Shown piece after piece: positions 8,742 to 17,632 of a stretch of 64,000 bases of DNA. The notes beneath the pieces were generated by a model that worked only from the letters and a program-made list of their open reading frames with translations, did no database searches and was not told the origin of the DNA. The stretch comes from JAGLOK01 sp963675575 (GTDB taxonomy: Bacteria > Bacillota > Clostridia > Christensenellales > UMGS416). The translations under genes and the position numbers were made by a program. Positions within the stretch are counted from its first letter, which is position 1. Every line of letters begins with the position of its first letter. The DNA is taken from contig OY776378.1 in assembly GCA_963675575.1 (NCBI GenBank), positions 2,728,001 through 2,792,000 on the forward strand, in the 5' to 3' direction.

Positions 8742-9993
8742 TCATCTTGCTCCAAATAACTTCTATCTGATCATGCCCATATCTATACAGGTCGGCAAAT
8801 CCAGGAACCAATATGTTTTCCCAGTCATTTCGATCTATAAGCGAATCCATCGGAGGAACAAGACTATGAGCGTTCGCGACAAGTTCCATTCCCTTTGTAT
8901 ATAACAATGGATATGTATTTTTTGTGCCGGATAAATCAATATTGCTTATAAATCCTGATTCTTTAGTCAATATCGCGGAGGCTTCTTTTGAAGTAAGCTC
9001 TTTTAGTAGTAATATAGCAGCTTCCCTTTTAGCCTCATCTTGATAAGCCTTTTGGCTAATGAAGAAAGTACCGCATCCGAGTCCATAAATCAGTGAATAT
9101 TCGTCAGGATTTTCCTTGTCAAACACCGGGAAAGGCACCATATCTACCTTGTCCACCATTCCGGCTTCGTATATGTTTCTTGTAAACCATGAGCCCTGCA
9201 CTATCATCGCGGCCTCACCTTTGAGAAAGAGATTGTTTCGCTGGGAATTACTTAATAAATAGGCGTCTTCCGGGAACGCCCGTCTGTCATAAAGCTCCTT
9301 CATCTCATCCATGCCATCTTTAAAAACATCTATATTCCCGCCGTCTGCCAGCCCGCCCATCTGCGCTACAATATTTTGATATAAGTATGTTCCTTCAGAC
9401 TGATAATTATATGCGACGGGTACTATTCCTTTACTGGCGAAAAGCCGAACCAACACCATAAAATCCTCGTATGTCTGAGGCGCTTTTACATCATGTTTTT
9501 TAAATATTTCGGTATTAATAAAAAGAGCTTCATAAATTATTTCCACTGGTAAACCGTATATTCTTTCGTCAAATGTGCAATAATCCCAGGCGTTTAAAAA
9601 CGAGTTTTTCCATTCTTGGTCCGTGTTTATTATATCGGTCAAATCAGCCGCCTTGCCCGCCGTTATAAGCGCCTCCATATCAGAACCAGGCCATATCCCG
9701 AACACGTCAGGGTCGTTGCCCGTGGCAAAGTCCGTTTTGAGCTTGGGCAGAAAGTCGTCCCCGAAAGTAGCTTCGTTTTGGATTTTTATATAAGTGTACT
9801 TTTCTTCAAAGTCATCAAATATCTGCTGAAGCGCTCCGGCGTTTGAATCCGCTCCTCCCCAAGAATTCACGAATCTGAGCGTCACAGTTTCATTCTGCTC
9901 TATTTCATGCATTTTAGGACCCTGAACAGATTGTCCGGAGCATCCTGTAAGAAAAATCACCGTAATTAGTGCGGCTGTTAATATTTTTTTCAT
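8728..9993 (-). CDS. extracellular sugar-binding lipoprotein, probable ligand-presenting partner of the YesM kinase
   Basis: 421-residue family-1 type solute-binding protein. The lipoprotein signal ends LTGC (Cys18). Typical features are LRFVNSWGGADSNAGALQQI near the N-terminus and MIVQGSWFTRNIYEAG in the hinge region. No permease gene adjoins it. Instead its 3' end overlaps the sensor kinase gene by 14 bases, while the real transporter of the locus has its own, larger binding protein. Binding proteins coupled to LytS/YesM kinases are known in clostridial three-component sugar sensors, so a sensory rather than transport role is favoured. The ligand is inferred to be a beta-glucan oligosaccharide. 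Confidence 0.82.
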   Translation of the reverse strand: MKKILTAALITVIFLTGCSGQSVQGPKMHEIEQNETVTLRFVNSWGGADSNAGALQQIFDDFEEKYTYIKIQNEATFGDDFLPKLKTDFATGNDPDVFGIWPGSDMEALITAGKAADLTDIINTDQEWKNSFLNAWDYCTFDERIYGLPVEIIYEALFINTEIFKKHDVKAPQTYEDFMVLVRLFASKGIVPVAYNYQSEGTYLYQNIVAQMGGLADGGNIDVFKDGMDEMKELYDRRAFPEDAYLLSNSQRNNLFLKGEAAMIVQGSWFTRNIYEAGMVDKVDMVPFPVFDKENPDEYSLIYGLGCGTFFISQKAYQDEAKREAAILLLKELTSKEASAILTKESGFISNIDLSGTKNTYPLLYTKGMELVANAHSLVPPMDSLIDRNDWENILVPGFADLYRYGHDQIEVIWSKMNEGR

Positions 9994-10022
9994 TCTCTTA
10001 CTCCTTAAAATGATTATATCAC

Positions 10023-11654
10023 CTATTTATGGTAAGTTAAACCTGCGACCAAAAGCAACGCTGAAGAGTTCCAGTAAGTTGCAACTTCATTTAATGAATA
10101 AGCGTCCGTATCGTCTATAAAACACATAGCGGGAGGAGTAAATTCGTCAAAACTTTCCTGTGCAACCGCATCTTGCCGATTGGAGTTCGGGCCGCCCGAC
10201 ACCATGCCCGGAATGGGTTCTTGCGCCTCATTCGCGGCCGAGGGCCTGTGGTGCGGATGTTTGATTGTCTTTTCCCCAAAGCCCGTTACAAAGCACTGTG
10301 AAAGGGCATTTGTACCCAAAAGATAATCCATATGCGACTGCGCTGTTTCAATGTATTTCATTTTAGGCTCAATCTCATAAGCCATAAGCAAAACATTCGC
10401 ACGGTTTGTGAGCACCATATTGCTGCCCCATATGTAGTCTTCTTCATTCATCGCCACCGAGTATGCCTTTTTGCCCGCAAACGCTACAAGCTTATCAGCG
10501 GTTTCAATCGTGTCCTTTTTAAGCTTCTTATAAAACACGCTTTCCTTTTCCACATTTTCAAACAGCAAATATGAAAAAGTCCCCAAGTAGCCCACATCGT
10601 ACCACTCAAGTGTGTCCGTCCAAAAAAGTGCGATGTGCTTTGAATATAAAGATTCTGCCTTCGCCAAGTATATCGATTCCCCAGAAAGAATATAAAGCTC
10701 CACAGCCGCCCAATAGAGTTCATCTTGGTTGCTTGTATCCTTATATTCCCCAGTTACAACGCCCTGAGGATTTTCATACTGCGGCATATCAGGGTGAGCT
10801 TTCATATATTCCCACGCTAAAATCGCAGCTTTTTTGCATCTTCTTGCAAATTGTTTATCTATATTACCAAATATACGGGCAGCTTTTGCCATAACGGCGG
10901 AAAGTCCCGCCGTTGCTGTAGGCGATACCTGTATGGCGTATTGTGGTAGTAGGTCATCTTCTGGCATTATCATTCCGCAAAATTCAGCTGAAGTGAATTT
11001 ATGATACACTCCCCCATCCTTTCTTTGCATTTTAAGCAGCCACAATAGCCCCACTTTTGCCTCATCCAAAATATCAGGCACACCGTTTCCGCTCTCAGGG
11101 ATGTTAATATCATCACCAAATGTATCAGGATAAAGCTCATATGCAAACAGCAAATCTGCTATCGTTCGCACGCAAGGCACGCTATATTTCCCATAATCCC
11201 CCGCATCATGCCATCCGCCCGTGCCATTCCACTCGCCATCCTCCCCCCATATCTTTCCCATTTCAAGATGGCAAGGTTTATGTGTATATTCTTCCCCCGC
11301 GTGCTTTGCGTCAAGCTCTACTCCGCATCTTTGATAATAAATCATCTTAATCAGACTTTTCCTAAGTGACGCGAAAACATCTTCTCCTATTTCAAATGAA
11401 TAAGATTTTTCATGGTCAATTTCTATATAATACCGCCCTTTTTCTTTCAATGGGCTGAAGTCCCCCCAACCTGCGGTGGTGCCTATAGAAGCATCCACTC
11501 CAACGTTTGAAACATCTCCTGAAAACACTATGCCTCCGGTTTCTTCGCAAACAACATTGAATTTAGCCGCTTTTACCGTTACCCAAAAACTTTTCCCGCC
11601 CAAAATGTCGTAACCTATCTGGTTTACCGCAATGTTTTTACTGAGTTCGTGCAT
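10023..11654 (-). CDS. intracellular glycoside hydrolase family 9 enzyme
   Basis: 543-residue GH9 protein of the kind with an N-terminal immunoglobulin-like CelD_N domain (about residues 1-85) before the (alpha/alpha)6 catalytic domain. The start is taken at ATG 11654, which has TAAGGAGAAC just upstream; the longer frame back to 11735 has no ribosome-binding site. Catalytic motifs are GGWHDAGDYGKY (nucleophile-activating Asp pair) and, near the C-terminus, SLNEVATYWNSSA with the acid Glu. GVPDILDEA and the His-rich VTGFGEKTIKHPHHRP are also present. There is no signal peptide, dockerin or binding module, so it should act in the cytoplasm on imported oligosaccharides, upstream of GH94 phosphorolysis. 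An exo-beta-glucosidase or cellodextrinase role is inferred. Confidence 0.88.
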   Translation of the reverse strand: MHELSKNIAVNQIGYDILGGKSFWVTVKAAKFNVVCEETGGIVFSGDVSNVGVDASIGTTAGWGDFSPLKEKGRYYIEIDHEKSYSFEIGEDVFASLRKSLIKMIYYQRCGVELDAKHAGEEYTHKPCHLEMGKIWGEDGEWNGTGGWHDAGDYGKYSVPCVRTIADLLFAYELYPDTFGDDINIPESGNGVPDILDEAKVGLLWLLKMQRKDGGVYHKFTSAEFCGMIMPEDDLLPQYAIQVSPTATAGLSAVMAKAARIFGNIDKQFARRCKKAAILAWEYMKAHPDMPQYENPQGVVTGEYKDTSNQDELYWAAVELYILSGESIYLAKAESLYSKHIALFWTDTLEWYDVGYLGTFSYLLFENVEKESVFYKKLKKDTIETADKLVAFAGKKAYSVAMNEEDYIWGSNMVLTNRANVLLMAYEIEPKMKYIETAQSHMDYLLGTNALSQCFVTGFGEKTIKHPHHRPSAANEAQEPIPGMVSGGPNSNRQDAVAQESFDEFTPPAMCFIDDTDAYSLNEVATYWNSSALLLVAGLTYHK

Positions 11655-12087
11655 AATGTTCTCCTTAATCAAAATTGGGGTTTGCCGCTCCAATCTATTT
11701 ACTATTATCAAAGCTCTACTGTTTGAGCAGAACAAAAAAGTCCCTTCATTTTTTTATATAACCATTTTAGAGGAGTAAATAGAATAGTTAAAGGCAGTAT
11801 ATTGTTGCAATATTTTGCGCAATGCAAAAGCACACCTTCAGCTGAAGTGATATAAAGATTATAAACACAAAAAAGTCTGCTATCCAACTATTATCAATTT
11901 TTTAGCTGTATCTGTAATAATGCTAAACACTACGGGCCTAAATAATAATTTTGAAAATGTCCTATGGATTCCAACTCATTGTCTTTTTTTACTGCTCATT
12001 TCGAATTCATATTGTGCATATGTATACATCTTCGGCGTCCAACTTTTCGCCGCAGTATAAACTTATGTGCTTATTATAGATTTTATC
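11655..12087. other. 433-base intergenic region upstream of the GH9 gene
   Basis: No coding frame is convincing here. It contains the operator-like motif at 11799-11823 and, nearer the GH9 start, an AT-rich GGTTATATAAAAA on the minus strand that could hold the -10 element. A CGGCG/CGCCG inverted repeat near 12034-12054 has no U-tract in either direction. Confidence 0.5.
11799..11823 (-). promoter_or_regulatory. candidate operator of the cellodextrin locus, copy B
   Basis: The + strand reads ATATTGTTGCAA then TATTTTGCGCAAT. It matches the motif at 5363-5389 over about 25 positions, with one gap on each side and few mismatches. It is about 150 bases upstream of the GH9 start, in the right place for activation of the GH9 / binding-protein / kinase / regulator transcript. 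Confidence 0.5.
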
Positions 12088-14004
12088 TTAATTGGTTTGT
12101 GTAAATTCAAAGAAATAGTATGCTCCTTTATTGCATACTATACTAAATCCTGCATCTTTGAATAATTTGAAATTAAAATCATTATTAGCTTTATACAATA
12201 GGTGCGTTGCACCAAATGCTTTACAATAAGAGGATAATTGTTGTGGGCTGGCTTGAGAAAATATATTGTTTGAATAAAAATAGCCATTTTCACCAGCAAC
12301 AACACAATCAAGTCTCTGAAGTCTGTTTATCCACTCAATCATACCTTTGTCTGTAAAAGGCATGTTTTTAACAGTAACTACTGTACTCCTCTTAGAGTAT
12401 ACTCTGAAATATGATGTGTTCATATCAAAAGGGTCGCCTAAATACAAAATGTTCTTTTCTGTATTATCATTTACATATTGTGCTAATTCCATTATATCCT
12501 CACTTACTAGAGGATTAACCCTTTGATGTAAACTAACAATTGGTACATTACGTAAATTTAGTGAAGATATTGCGCCAAAATCAATAAATGAGCCTAAAAA
12601 GCATGCAACTAAATACCCACAGATAAACGTGTACTTTGCAACTCGTCCAATTTTGTTTACAATCTTAACATTGTATAAAATAAATATTAATACAATAGTA
12701 ACCATGACAGAATACATTTTCTCATTTAACAGTCGCTCACTATTAAATATAAGTAAATACCAAAGTACTAGAATTATTAAATAAGAGACATATGACAATT
12801 TAACAATTTTCGTGAACTCACGTTTCTTTAAAATACTGATTATTAATACTGAGACACTAGATATAAAAACATACAATCCCGCATTAGGTATGCTACCGAA
12901 GTACGGAGTACATGCAACTAACGCAAGTATATAGGCTGCCAGACTCTGTTTATTTGTAATCATTAGATATAATAGGTAGGCAAATATTACCTCGATTATA
13001 AACCTATATATGAATACACATCTCCCGGGTTGTATTTTGGCTATAAATGTTATAGGTATTACTTCAACAAATACGTATCCTATGAGTAGCATTATGGCAG
13101 TAAACAATGTTGAAGCAAAAAATATTGTAATAATCTTTTTGAAGTGTTTCGTGTAATCTTTGCATGCAATTAACAAAATGAAAATGCCTGCTATTAGCAG
13201 CCCAAAATCTATCCAATGCACACTACCCCAGGTAGAAAGCTTATGACTGTGCGGATGTCTGAAATGAACATGGATTTTAAGAAAAAGGTCACTGGTCATT
13301 TCATTCGTAGATGTAGAGCCATCTATATACATTAACAAGAAAATAGCTAGGCAGGTAATAACCCATGGTATCACACACCAAAGTTTCTTATAGCATTTAT
13401 TTTTGATAACATATATAGCCAAAAATACAGCGCAAAAAGCCGCACAATATACTCCAACTAATAGATGCATCAACGTTGCTAATGCTAATAATATAAATGA
13501 TATATTAAATTTCTCTTTTAGTGCGTAATAGAATGCTAAAACACCTATCCCGAAAGAGATCTGTGAGTGATATGCGCCAGTCACCCAAACTGGGTGTCCA
13601 CCAATATATTTGCCGGAAACCAAAGAAATAGCAAAAAGCATAATCAATGTGCTAAGTATGTATGATTTGTCTTTTGCAAAATGTTTGGAGATAGCAATTA
13701 TTCCCACGCCAAATAAAATAGATGTGCCCATAATATAGATAAAAGCAACCTCAGTAAAACTAAGCCCTAGTTTTAGAAAAAAAGCATATAATAAATCTGG
13801 AAACAACTGAGAATTGAAACTTTCAGCAAATGCCATCGCGGCAAAGTCATTTGTAAAGAGTCCATTATCTACAATATGCATTGGTGATACTACATACGTA
13901 GTTAAATCCCCATGTACCAAGACTATATTTGAGACTAATATCACAAACGTAATGCCTATGATATCTAAACCATAATTTAAACAAAATTTTTTTAATTTAT
14001 CCAC
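12088..14004 (-). CDS. large polytopic membrane protein, possible GT-C-type glycosyltransferase
   Basis: 638 residues with about a dozen hydrophobic helices up to roughly residue 475 and a C-terminal soluble domain. That domain has a Rossmann-like look (NILYLGDPFDMNTSYFRVY, then LDCVVAGENG and FGATHLLYKAN). The start is GTG at 14004 with AAGGAT seven bases upstream. I do not recognise a named family with certainty. The plan of many helices plus a soluble tail, and its place beside a polyprenyl-phosphate glycosyltransferase and a flippase pair, fit a lipid-linked-sugar-using glycosyltransferase of the envelope. A perfect 24-bp palindrome overlaps its likely -35 region. Confidence 0.6.
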   Translation of the reverse strand: MDKLKKFCLNYGLDIIGITFVILVSNIVLVHGDLTTYVVSPMHIVDNGLFTNDFAAMAFAESFNSQLFPDLLYAFFLKLGLSFTEVAFIYIMGTSILFGVGIIAISKHFAKDKSYILSTLIMLFAISLVSGKYIGGHPVWVTGAYHSQISFGIGVLAFYYALKEKFNISFILLALATLMHLLVGVYCAAFCAVFLAIYVIKNKCYKKLWCVIPWVITCLAIFLLMYIDGSTSTNEMTSDLFLKIHVHFRHPHSHKLSTWGSVHWIDFGLLIAGIFILLIACKDYTKHFKKIITIFFASTLFTAIMLLIGYVFVEVIPITFIAKIQPGRCVFIYRFIIEVIFAYLLYLMITNKQSLAAYILALVACTPYFGSIPNAGLYVFISSVSVLIISILKKREFTKIVKLSYVSYLIILVLWYLLIFNSERLLNEKMYSVMVTIVLIFILYNVKIVNKIGRVAKYTFICGYLVACFLGSFIDFGAISSLNLRNVPIVSLHQRVNPLVSEDIMELAQYVNDNTEKNILYLGDPFDMNTSYFRVYSKRSTVVTVKNMPFTDKGMIEWINRLQRLDCVVAGENGYFYSNNIFSQASPQQLSSYCKAFGATHLLYKANNDFNFKLFKDAGFSIVCNKGAYYFFEFTQTN

Positions 14005-14044
14005 TAATCTATCCTTAAATTAAATAACTCTCATAAGTATTACA

Positions 14045-14068
14045 TATATTGTTTAATTAAACAATATA
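14045..14068. promoter_or_regulatory. 24-bp perfect palindrome at promoter of the 638-residue membrane protein gene
   Basis: TATATTGTTTAA is followed directly by its reverse complement. It lies about 40 bases upstream of the GTG start at 14004. On the minus strand a TTGTTT within the palindrome is a plausible -35, with TAATAC 16 bases downstream as -10, so a protein bound here would block the promoter. The core TTGTTT-N4-AAACAA recurs in the palindrome at 17277-17302. Confidence 0.5.
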
Positions 14069-14234
14069 GAAATAATTGTGATAATCATAAGGAGCGCTTA
14101 TCATTCTTTAAAGGAATTGCATTACTTGTTAATGTTCTTTAATTCTACACATACTAGCCCTGGTATGTGTGGCCTCCCTGAAAAGACACCAGAATTTAAA
14201 GCTAAAAAAGAGGCCGATATAATAATCCAGCTTT

Positions 14235-14582
14235 TTAAAGAGCAATTAAAAGTGCCCCGATAATTATCCCAATTATTCCTGAAATTTTGCGGACTCCGAT
14301 TTTTTCTTTTAATATAAAATATGAAAGCATAATTGTCCAAATATAAGTTATAGAAGTAAGCGGAAGGACGATAGAAAAGTCCAAATATTTAAGCACATAT
14401 ATATTCAGCAACGCGCAAATAAAATATACTCCTCCACCTAAGTAAAAATTAATATTAAATAAAAGCTGTTTAATGTTTTCAAATCCCGAAGCGCGCTTTA
14501 AAAAGAGCGAAGCTATCGCACCTAGTATGGTCATAAGAATAATTAAGCTGTAATATAAAACGTTAATCCTTCGCACCACCAA
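14235..14582 (-). CDS. EamA/SMR-like four-helix membrane protein, second subunit of a flippase pair
   Basis: 115 residues with four hydrophobic helices and little else. The sequence shows the SMR/EamA half-transporter pattern (GAIASLFLKRASG; PLTSITYIWTIMLSYFILKE; GIIGIIIGALLIAL). It overlaps the upstream, similar 115-residue gene by 20 bases, so the two should form a heterodimer. The closest functional analogy is the ArnE/ArnF undecaprenyl-phosphate-aminoarabinose flippase. Here it probably flips the lipid-linked sugar made by the GT2 enzyme at 16160-17113 (inference from context). Confidence 0.72.
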   Translation of the reverse strand: MVVRRINVLYYSLIILMTILGAIASLFLKRASGFENIKQLLFNINFYLGGGVYFICALLNIYVLKYLDFSIVLPLTSITYIWTIMLSYFILKEKIGVRKISGIIGIIIGALLIAL

Positions 14583-14910
14583 TCAATATTACGCTCGCAG
14601 TCACGATAGCTATTCCAATAAGTTTGGTTAATGAAATCGCCTCACCAAGCACTAAAACTGCAAGAAGCAATGCAAACACGTAGTTCATACTAAGCATTGG
14701 CTGCAGCACAGAAAGAGAACCATATCGATATGCTATAAGCATTACAAGCGCCCCTATTATATATAGAAAAAATCCTAGAAAAAAATATGATGAAAAGCTG
14801 CCGCCGGAAAGTTTCCAAAACAATTGCCCGGTACATACACATACCGAGGAAAATATCATCAAAGTAATCCCTTTGCTGTTCTTTCTAAATACTCCGTCCG
14901 CTTTATCCAT
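14563..14910 (-). CDS. EamA/SMR-like four-helix membrane protein, first subunit of a flippase pair
   Basis: 115 residues and four helices. Motifs are GQLFWKLSGG in helix 1, LSVLQPMLSMNYVFALLLAV before helix 3 and VLGEAISLTKLIGIAIV leading into helix 4. The LGE...L.K..G signature is the usual EamA/ArnE one. It lies between the GT-C-like gene 14919-16163 (8-base gap) and its partner subunit (20-base overlap), with all three genes on the minus strand in one apparent operon with the GT2 gene. Confidence 0.74.
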   Translation of the reverse strand: MDKADGVFRKNSKGITLMIFSSVCVCTGQLFWKLSGGSFSSYFFLGFFLYIIGALVMLIAYRYGSLSVLQPMLSMNYVFALLLAVLVLGEAISLTKLIGIAIVTASVILIGGAKD

Positions 14911-14918
14911 CTGCTTAC

Positions 14919-16163
14919 CTAGCTTTTTGGTGGCATTAAGTCGGTAGCTTTTTTCTTTTTAAATAACTTAGAAAACAAAGCCTTTATCCGGTCAAAGTCC
15001 ACTGCGCTGGCAAGAAATGCAAAGCCTATAAACACAGATAGCATCTGTGAGCGATATGTGAAAAAGGAATGGAACTGCGAATGATTGGCGAAAACATAGT
15101 ACCAAACATATGGCGCTATGGCCATGAGAAAGACAGGTAATGCTTTCAAGAGATTCTTAAACGGCTTACGGCTTAAAATAATAAGAATAATCAAAGTACT
15201 TACAAGAACCGCTGCAATCGCTAAGTTTTCAGGCGTTAGAAATTTAAATACATTTACCCAGTACATAAGCTTTCTATCAAGAGGAAAAGCCTCATTTCCA
15301 AACATTCTATAAGCTGCTTCTCCGGACGCATTGCCAAAAATATTTACTCCTGTCATAGCAGTAGCCAGTGCCCATTTTGTGACCCATGTTAATGCATATC
15401 CGATGCCCCACATGACAGAGCATAATATTAAATCAACAAACTTCTTTACTATTGATATCTTCATAACTTTTTCGCGAGCAAAGAAGATTACGCCAAAAGG
15501 CAAGCCGAGCGTAAGAAGCGGGAATGTCAAAAAGTCTAAAAAGTTTATGACGCTTCCTACCACGAAAAACAATAAATATATTGTTTTAAAGTTTTCTTTG
15601 TATTTAAGCATGACCATAATACTTATAAAAGTTACCATATATACCGACATGTACTGCAAACACATAGGAACTAAGAACGAGAAAGTCATCATCAAGGTTA
15701 CAATATATAAAATAGCCGTCAATGTCGAAATATGCTTTTTAATCGCCACGAAGGACAGGCACAGTAAAATATAAAAGAAAAATGTATTGATATATCTAAG
15801 CTGAATGTAGCTCATAAATGTGAGAGCCGGCCGCAGAAATATCTGATAGCCATGCCAAAAGCGCGAATAAGTATTTATGTACATAGCTGCCTGTGGCGGA
15901 CTCATTTCAAGCCCTACTCTTCTATAACATTCAAGCATCATCATGATGTCTGTGGTGCCATCCAACCGTGCTGAAACGTTGTTAAAAAAGGGTTCGTTAT
16001 ACTCGCCCTCTTCATAGATTAATTTAGCACCTTCTTCAAAATTCTGCTTTACACTTTCGTTTGGAATGAAATACACCGCACTCATAGCGACAAAATAAAA
16101 TATAATAAGACACACAAATATAATCGCTGTACGTAAAACAGTTTGCTTTATGGATTTTTTCAT
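14919..16163 (-). CDS. polytopic membrane protein, probable GT-C-type glycosyltransferase
   Basis: 414 residues with about ten helices. TM1 is near residues 12-32 and is followed by a large outward loop (about 33-125) rich in charged residues, as in GtrC/YfhO-like enzymes that take the sugar from undecaprenyl phosphate outside the cell. The C-terminal tail is basic (KLFKKKKATDLMPPKS). It overlaps the GT2 gene by 4 bases (ATGA). It makes a three-part module with GT2 and the flippase pair: make the lipid-linked sugar, flip it, transfer it to a surface polymer. The acceptor is unknown. Confidence 0.62.
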   Translation of the reverse strand: MKKSIKQTVLRTAIIFVCLIIFYFVAMSAVYFIPNESVKQNFEEGAKLIYEEGEYNEPFFNNVSARLDGTTDIMMMLECYRRVGLEMSPPQAAMYINTYSRFWHGYQIFLRPALTFMSYIQLRYINTFFFYILLCLSFVAIKKHISTLTAILYIVTLMMTFSFLVPMCLQYMSVYMVTFISIMVMLKYKENFKTIYLLFFVVGSVINFLDFLTFPLLTLGLPFGVIFFAREKVMKISIVKKFVDLILCSVMWGIGYALTWVTKWALATAMTGVNIFGNASGEAAYRMFGNEAFPLDRKLMYWVNVFKFLTPENLAIAAVLVSTLIILIILSRKPFKNLLKALPVFLMAIAPYVWYYVFANHSQFHSFFTYRSQMLSVFIGFAFLASAVDFDRIKALFSKLFKKKKATDLMPPKS

Positions 16164-17113
16164 TTATTATTCCCTTCACTTTGGATATTCAACGCAATTT
16201 CATAAAACTGCCGCGAGTATTTTTTAATTGTGTCCAGTATCAATCCACACATAAAAGATAGTGCGGAAAATATACCAACACCAATCGTGACAATCAATGT
16301 CGGAAACTTCGCAACCTCTCCGGTTTTAAAATATTCAATCAAAATAGGAATAAAAAATCCCAAAAATACAATAGTTAGAATTAGAGAAATGATTGAAAAA
16401 AAGAAAAGCGGCCGATAATCTTTCAGCATGGTTATAATAGTTTTTATTACTTTAGAACCGTCTTTTACTGTATTAAGTTTAGAATAACTGCCTTCCATCC
16501 TATCGGAATACTTAACAGGTACTTCATGAATTCTAAAATTCTTATCAAGCGCGTGGAGCGTCATTTCTGTTTCAATCTCAAAGCCTTTAGAAAGAATAGG
16601 AAAGCCTTTTACAAACTGCCTATTGAAAACTCTCAGTCCACTCATAGCATCGTGAATATCGCAAGAAAACAGCATATTAATCCAGTTTCTCACAAGCTTG
16701 TTACCAAAGTTATGGAACTTTCTTTTATTAACATCGAAATATGTTGAAGTTAATCTATCTCCAACAATCATATCGAATTTGTTTTGTCTGACAAGATCGA
16801 TTAGGGTATCAATTCTGCTCAAATCATAGGTGTCGTCACCATCGACCATAATGTAAATATCAGCGTCAAGTTCCCGAAACGCAGTGCGAATGACATTTCC
16901 TTTGCCCGCCCTACTTTCGCATCTAACTATTGCTCCGCTATCTTCGGCGACTTTTGATGTGTTATCGGTTGAATTATTGTCATAGACATAAACCATTGCT
17001 TCCGGAATATATTTATTTATATCTGCTATGACTTTTGCTATAGTCAATTCCTCATTAAAGCAAGGGATTATAGTTGCGATTTTTATATCTTTTTTCATAG
17101 CGACAGTATACAT
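16160..17113 (-). CDS. polyprenyl-phosphate glycosyltransferase, GT2 (GtrB/DPM1-like)
   Basis: About 317 residues. The N-terminal GT2 fold has IATIIPCFNEELTIAKVIAD and the metal-binding DxD-type IMVDGDDTYD. The lipid-sugar synthase motif AMSGLRVFNRQFVKGFP follows. Two C-terminal helices (about 235-258 and 270-295) anchor it to the inner leaflet. Starts at 17113 and, five codons later, 17098 (MKKDIKIATI) are both possible; neither has a strong ribosome-binding site. It should transfer a sugar from a nucleotide donor to polyprenyl phosphate for the flippase pair and GT-C-like enzyme downstream. Confidence 0.87.
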   Translation of the reverse strand: MYTVAMKKDIKIATIIPCFNEELTIAKVIADINKYIPEAMVYVYDNNSTDNTSKVAEDSGAIVRCESRAGKGNVIRTAFRELDADIYIMVDGDDTYDLSRIDTLIDLVRQNKFDMIVGDRLTSTYFDVNKRKFHNFGNKLVRNWINMLFSCDIHDAMSGLRVFNRQFVKGFPILSKGFEIETEMTLHALDKNFRIHEVPVKYSDRMEGSYSKLNTVKDGSKVIKTIITMLKDYRPLFFFSIISLILTIVFLGFFIPILIEYFKTGEVAKFPTLIVTIGVGIFSALSFMCGLILDTIKKYSRQFYEIALNIQSEGNNK

Positions 17114-17276
17114 TATTTAGAAATTTATATCAATAACTTTAATCATGCTACGCCCCTCATTGGAGAGTCCCTTTATGCGCTTAAATCAATAATCTATTCA
17201 ACAACGTTTACTGATTTTTTATCGTCGCCCGTTTCACTGCTTTATATTAGTAATATCCGCTACCGCATTCATAGTA

Positions 17277-17302
17277 CTCATTTGTTTTGCAAAACAAATG
17301 AG
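17277..17302. promoter_or_regulatory. 26-bp perfect palindrome in divergent glycan-gene promoter region
   Basis: CTCATTTGTTTTG is followed directly by its reverse complement. There is no U-run on either side, so it is not a terminator. It contains the same core TTGTTT-N4-AAACAA as the palindrome at 14045-14068, which lies upstream of another gene of the same envelope-glycan group. A shared dimeric regulator is the simplest reading (inference). Confidence 0.5.
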
Positions 17303-17574
17303 CATATATCTTCTTTGTCGTTGCAGGTGAAGATTACCCTACTGTTTTGCCGATATGATTTGGAAGCTAAGCGATTGTGTGTCTTAATTCATGTTCACGT
17401 AAAACTATCTTTGCCAAATTTTTTCTTTCAATAAACAATGTAAATAATTCCGGTATATATTTTAGTCTGCTTTCCTTATTCTCAAGGTACAGATTGTCTT
17501 AAACCCCTCAGGAGCTCCTTGGAATCATATGGACTTATGAGATTATTCTTTTCATGCCAGACATTATTATTATG

Positions 17575-17603
17575 TCGACACATTCCAATAATTGGTGTAA
17601 AAT
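17575..17603 (+). promoter_or_regulatory. sigma-A-type promoter for the 671-residue membrane protein gene
   Basis: TCGACA (5 of 6 to consensus) at 17575-17580, a 17-base spacer and TAAAAT (5 of 6) at 17598-17603. It is about 30 bases upstream of the ATG at 17633, which has AAGGAG. Confidence 0.6.
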
Positions 17604-17632
17604 ATCAGTAATCACTTTTAAAGGAGAATTTA

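Larger units (their letters stand above)
17114..17632. other. 519-base divergent intergenic region with a long palindrome
   Basis: It separates the minus-strand GT2 operon from the plus-strand 671-residue membrane protein gene. I see no gene in it. It holds the 26-bp palindrome at 17277-17302 and the promoter at 17575-17603. Confidence 0.6.

Noticed and set aside
11655..11735. 27-residue N-terminal extension of the GH9 protein as signal peptide
   Set aside because: It has no hydrophobic core of sufficient length and no ribosome-binding site; TAAGGAGAAC points to the ATG at 11654.
12030..12058. CGGCG/CGCCG stem as terminator of the 12088-14004 gene
   Set aside because: No U-run follows in the direction of transcription.
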